The notes below the pieces were generated by a model. It was not told the DNA's origin. It made no database searches and saw nothing but the letters and a program-made list of their open reading frames with translations. This document shows, piece by piece, positions 43,454 to 44,996 of a stretch of 44,996 bases of DNA. The DNA is from Lingula anatina (taxonomy: Eukaryota; Brachiopoda; Lingulata; Lingulida; Lingulidae): NCBI RefSeq assembly GCF_001039355.2, contig NW_019775606.1, forward strand, positions 1 to 44,996. Reading direction: 5' to 3'. Position 1 is the stretch's first letter, and the number at the start of each line of letters is the position of its first letter. Both the position numbers and the translations under genes were made by a program.

Positions 43454-44155
43454 TTTTACCCTGGGAAAAACTAGTGTGCAAAGGGCTCCTGCATAATATT
43501 ACTGTTAGCTGGGTTAGTGTTGGGGTCAGGCGACATCTGTGAAACTGTCGATGAAAAACCTAGTTTCCCTCTCTGGCGTAAAATTACATTTGCAAACAAC
43601 TAATTTTGCAGTCTAATGAAATATGCCTCGATTTATAAAATTAAATAGTCAAGATTAATAAAATTTGGGGTCGACCTATTTAGCCCACCAGTTTTGCACC
43701 CTTTTCTAACTATGAGAAAATGCAATAGCAAGGCCCTACGCATTCGAAAGCACGCAGAGCCAATTAGCTTTTCTCACTGCCTATGTTACAGAACAAATCC
43801 CCCATAAATATAGCTAACATTGTGAGTTTCAAATGGCGAAGTGGTCCTCAGGGTGCAAGCACATGATGTACACGCATAGACAGCGCCAATCTGATAGTCT
43901 TCTGGTGATGCACTACTCTACAGTCTGTGCTGTGTATAAATATGCAGACAATATGAACAATGTCTTCGTGTATTAAAGCTGATAGCTATTGGTGAAAAAT
44001 TATACATCATTTATTATAGAATTTTTTTTTTACTTATGAGGCGGAGCGTCTGAACTATATCTATCCCTTATCAGAGGGTCTTGATAACAAGACTGACGGT
44101 GTATTCGAGCTCCAAAATATTGATTTCCTAATACCATGTTAAGAGACAACGAAAC

Positions 44156-44323
44156 ACAGGCCCTTAGCCAGCAATTTCAAAAGGGGTTCTTTTTTTTCTG
44201 AAAAAGTGGACCTTTTTCCATAAAAACTTCATGTTCCTAGATCAAATTTTACCCACAGTGGACTTTTTCCCAGCAAAAGGGGCGGTTCTTTCGAACCCCC
44301 CGAACCCCCCCTGGCTACAGGTC
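44156..44323 (-). mobile_element. MITE-like element, copy A (inverted orientation)
   Basis: The left end is ACAGGCCCTTAGCCAG and the right end CTGGCTACAGGTC, which are inverted matches. The interior has CCTAGATCAAATTTTACCC and CCCAGCAAAAGGGGC, the reverse complement of motifs in the copies at 11759 and 44600. The copy is about 168 bases with no coding capacity. Confidence 0.7.
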
Positions 44324-44348
44324 TGATTTAACCCCTTTTTTAACTGAT

Positions 44349-44548
44349 ACAGGCCCGTAGATGGGAAGTGAGGGGGGGGGCAGGGATTCGAAAAAATTGC
44401 CATTTTGACGAGAAAAGGCCCGCACTGAATCGAATTTTTTTCTAGATTCTATCTCTTATCTCATTGTGGCTCATTTAAGGGTAAAAAGGTCCGCGTTTTT
44501 TTTTCCAGAACCCCCCTCCCCTTTTGAATTTGCTTGTAGCAGACCCGT
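44349..44548 (+). mobile_element. MITE-like element, copy B
   Basis: Begins ACAGGCCCGTAGATGGG and ends near TTGTAGCAGACCC, again with inverted similarity. Inside are a poly-G run, TTTTGACGAGAAAAGG, TCTAGATTC and GGGTAAAAAGGTCC, which follow the order of the other copies. About 200 bases long. Confidence 0.65.
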
Positions 44549-44599
44549 GGTACAATGTACACACTAGTAGTGCATTGGAAGTGAGTGTTTCTACAAAAT

Positions 44600-44750
44600 C
44601 AGGTCCATAGCCGGGGGGGGGGTCGGGAATTCAAGTGGACTGCCCCTTTTGTCGGGAAAATTGATCTAGGTACACGAGGGATTCATGGCAAAGGGTCCTC
44701 CTTTTCATAAATAGACCCTCCCCCCCCTTTGAAATTGTTTGCTACGGCCA
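44600..44750 (+). mobile_element. MITE-like element, copy C
   Basis: Begins AGGTCCATAGCCGGGGGG and ends TTTGCTACGGCC. The interior GCCCCTTTTGTCGGGAAAA, TTGATCTAGG and GGCAAAGGGTCCTCC closely matches the intronic copy at 11759-11902. About 150 bases long and non-coding. Confidence 0.7.
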
Positions 44751-44996
44751 GAAAATGTGCCCGAGGTGAGTGTGTGTTGTTTCCGTGTAGTGTAGATACT
44801 ACAGCACTTGAACAATACTGATAACAACATAATTGTTTTATGTAAGCATTTCTGTAATCATTAACGCGGCCAACCCAAATTGTCCAGATTGGAGGTCCAG
44901 TGTTACAAACAAAATCAAATCCAGAAACTCGTGGCGGTATACATGAACAGTACTCTATGAATTTCTTAAAGACAAGGATTGCGGGAGTGGAATTTT

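Larger units (their letters stand above)
43291..44996 (+). other. Intron 1 of the last gene, running off the window
   Basis: No further coding exon in phase could be supported before the window ends. The intron starts with a compound (TTC)n-(TC)n-(TG)n tract and has three MITE-like copies within its last 850 bases. Confidence 0.5.

Noticed and set aside
43108-43496. Ser/Leu and Val/Cys-rich frames after the last coding exon
   Set aside because: They read through the donor at 43291 into a TTC/TC/TG microsatellite.
44270-44310. TTCGAA followed by C-runs, considered as a tRNA TΨC arm
   Set aside because: It belongs to the right end of a MITE-like element and has no other tRNA parts.

Overview
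The window looks like nuclear DNA from a marine invertebrate animal, probably a lophotrochozoan or a non-vertebrate deuterostome. The reasons are: genes split into many small exons by GT-AG introns, AT-rich introns and spacers, many microsatellites, several short MITE-like repeats with inverted ends, a fibrinogen-domain gene of the invertebrate lectin type, and homologues of vertebrate genes. There are no operons, CRISPR arrays or recognisable RNA genes. I could not fix the species.

Layout. (1) 1-1256, plus strand: the last three exons of a fibrinogen-related protein that ends in a threonine-rich tail. (2) 1851-10196, minus strand: a 15-exon homologue of human C8orf34, with an N-terminal RIIa dimerisation/docking-type motif. 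All exon phases close and the model gives 467 residues. Its 3' end faces the fibrinogen gene tail to tail. (3) 10197-11285: a compact divergent promoter region with a perfect CRE, a CRE variant and a YY1-like site. (4) 11286-23375, plus strand: a 24-exon gene for a 1,255-residue protein. It has an acidic/basic N-terminus, a coiled coil, a C2-like module and about four membrane helices. It resembles what I recall of the OFCC1/Ojoplano family, but that name is tentative. (5) 23376-42859: about 19.5 kb without a convincing exon, holding repeats, palindromes and possible regulatory DNA. (6) 42860-43290, plus strand: the first coding exon of an unrecognised protein with two membrane helices. Its intron runs off the window and carries three MITE-like copies.

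Genes 2 and 4 start head to head and may be co-regulated; that is an inference from layout. Each has one GC-AG intron. Single n characters at 5205 and 13675 sit between near-identical copies and look like assembly joins. A 556-base n-run in an intron of the large plus-strand gene could hide a small exon.

I do not see a complete new system. The most unusual items are the cysteine-free fibrinogen domain, the large membrane protein, the splice-phase alternatives near the 3' end of the C8orf34 homologue, the decayed exon copies in the large gene, and the shared MITE-like family.
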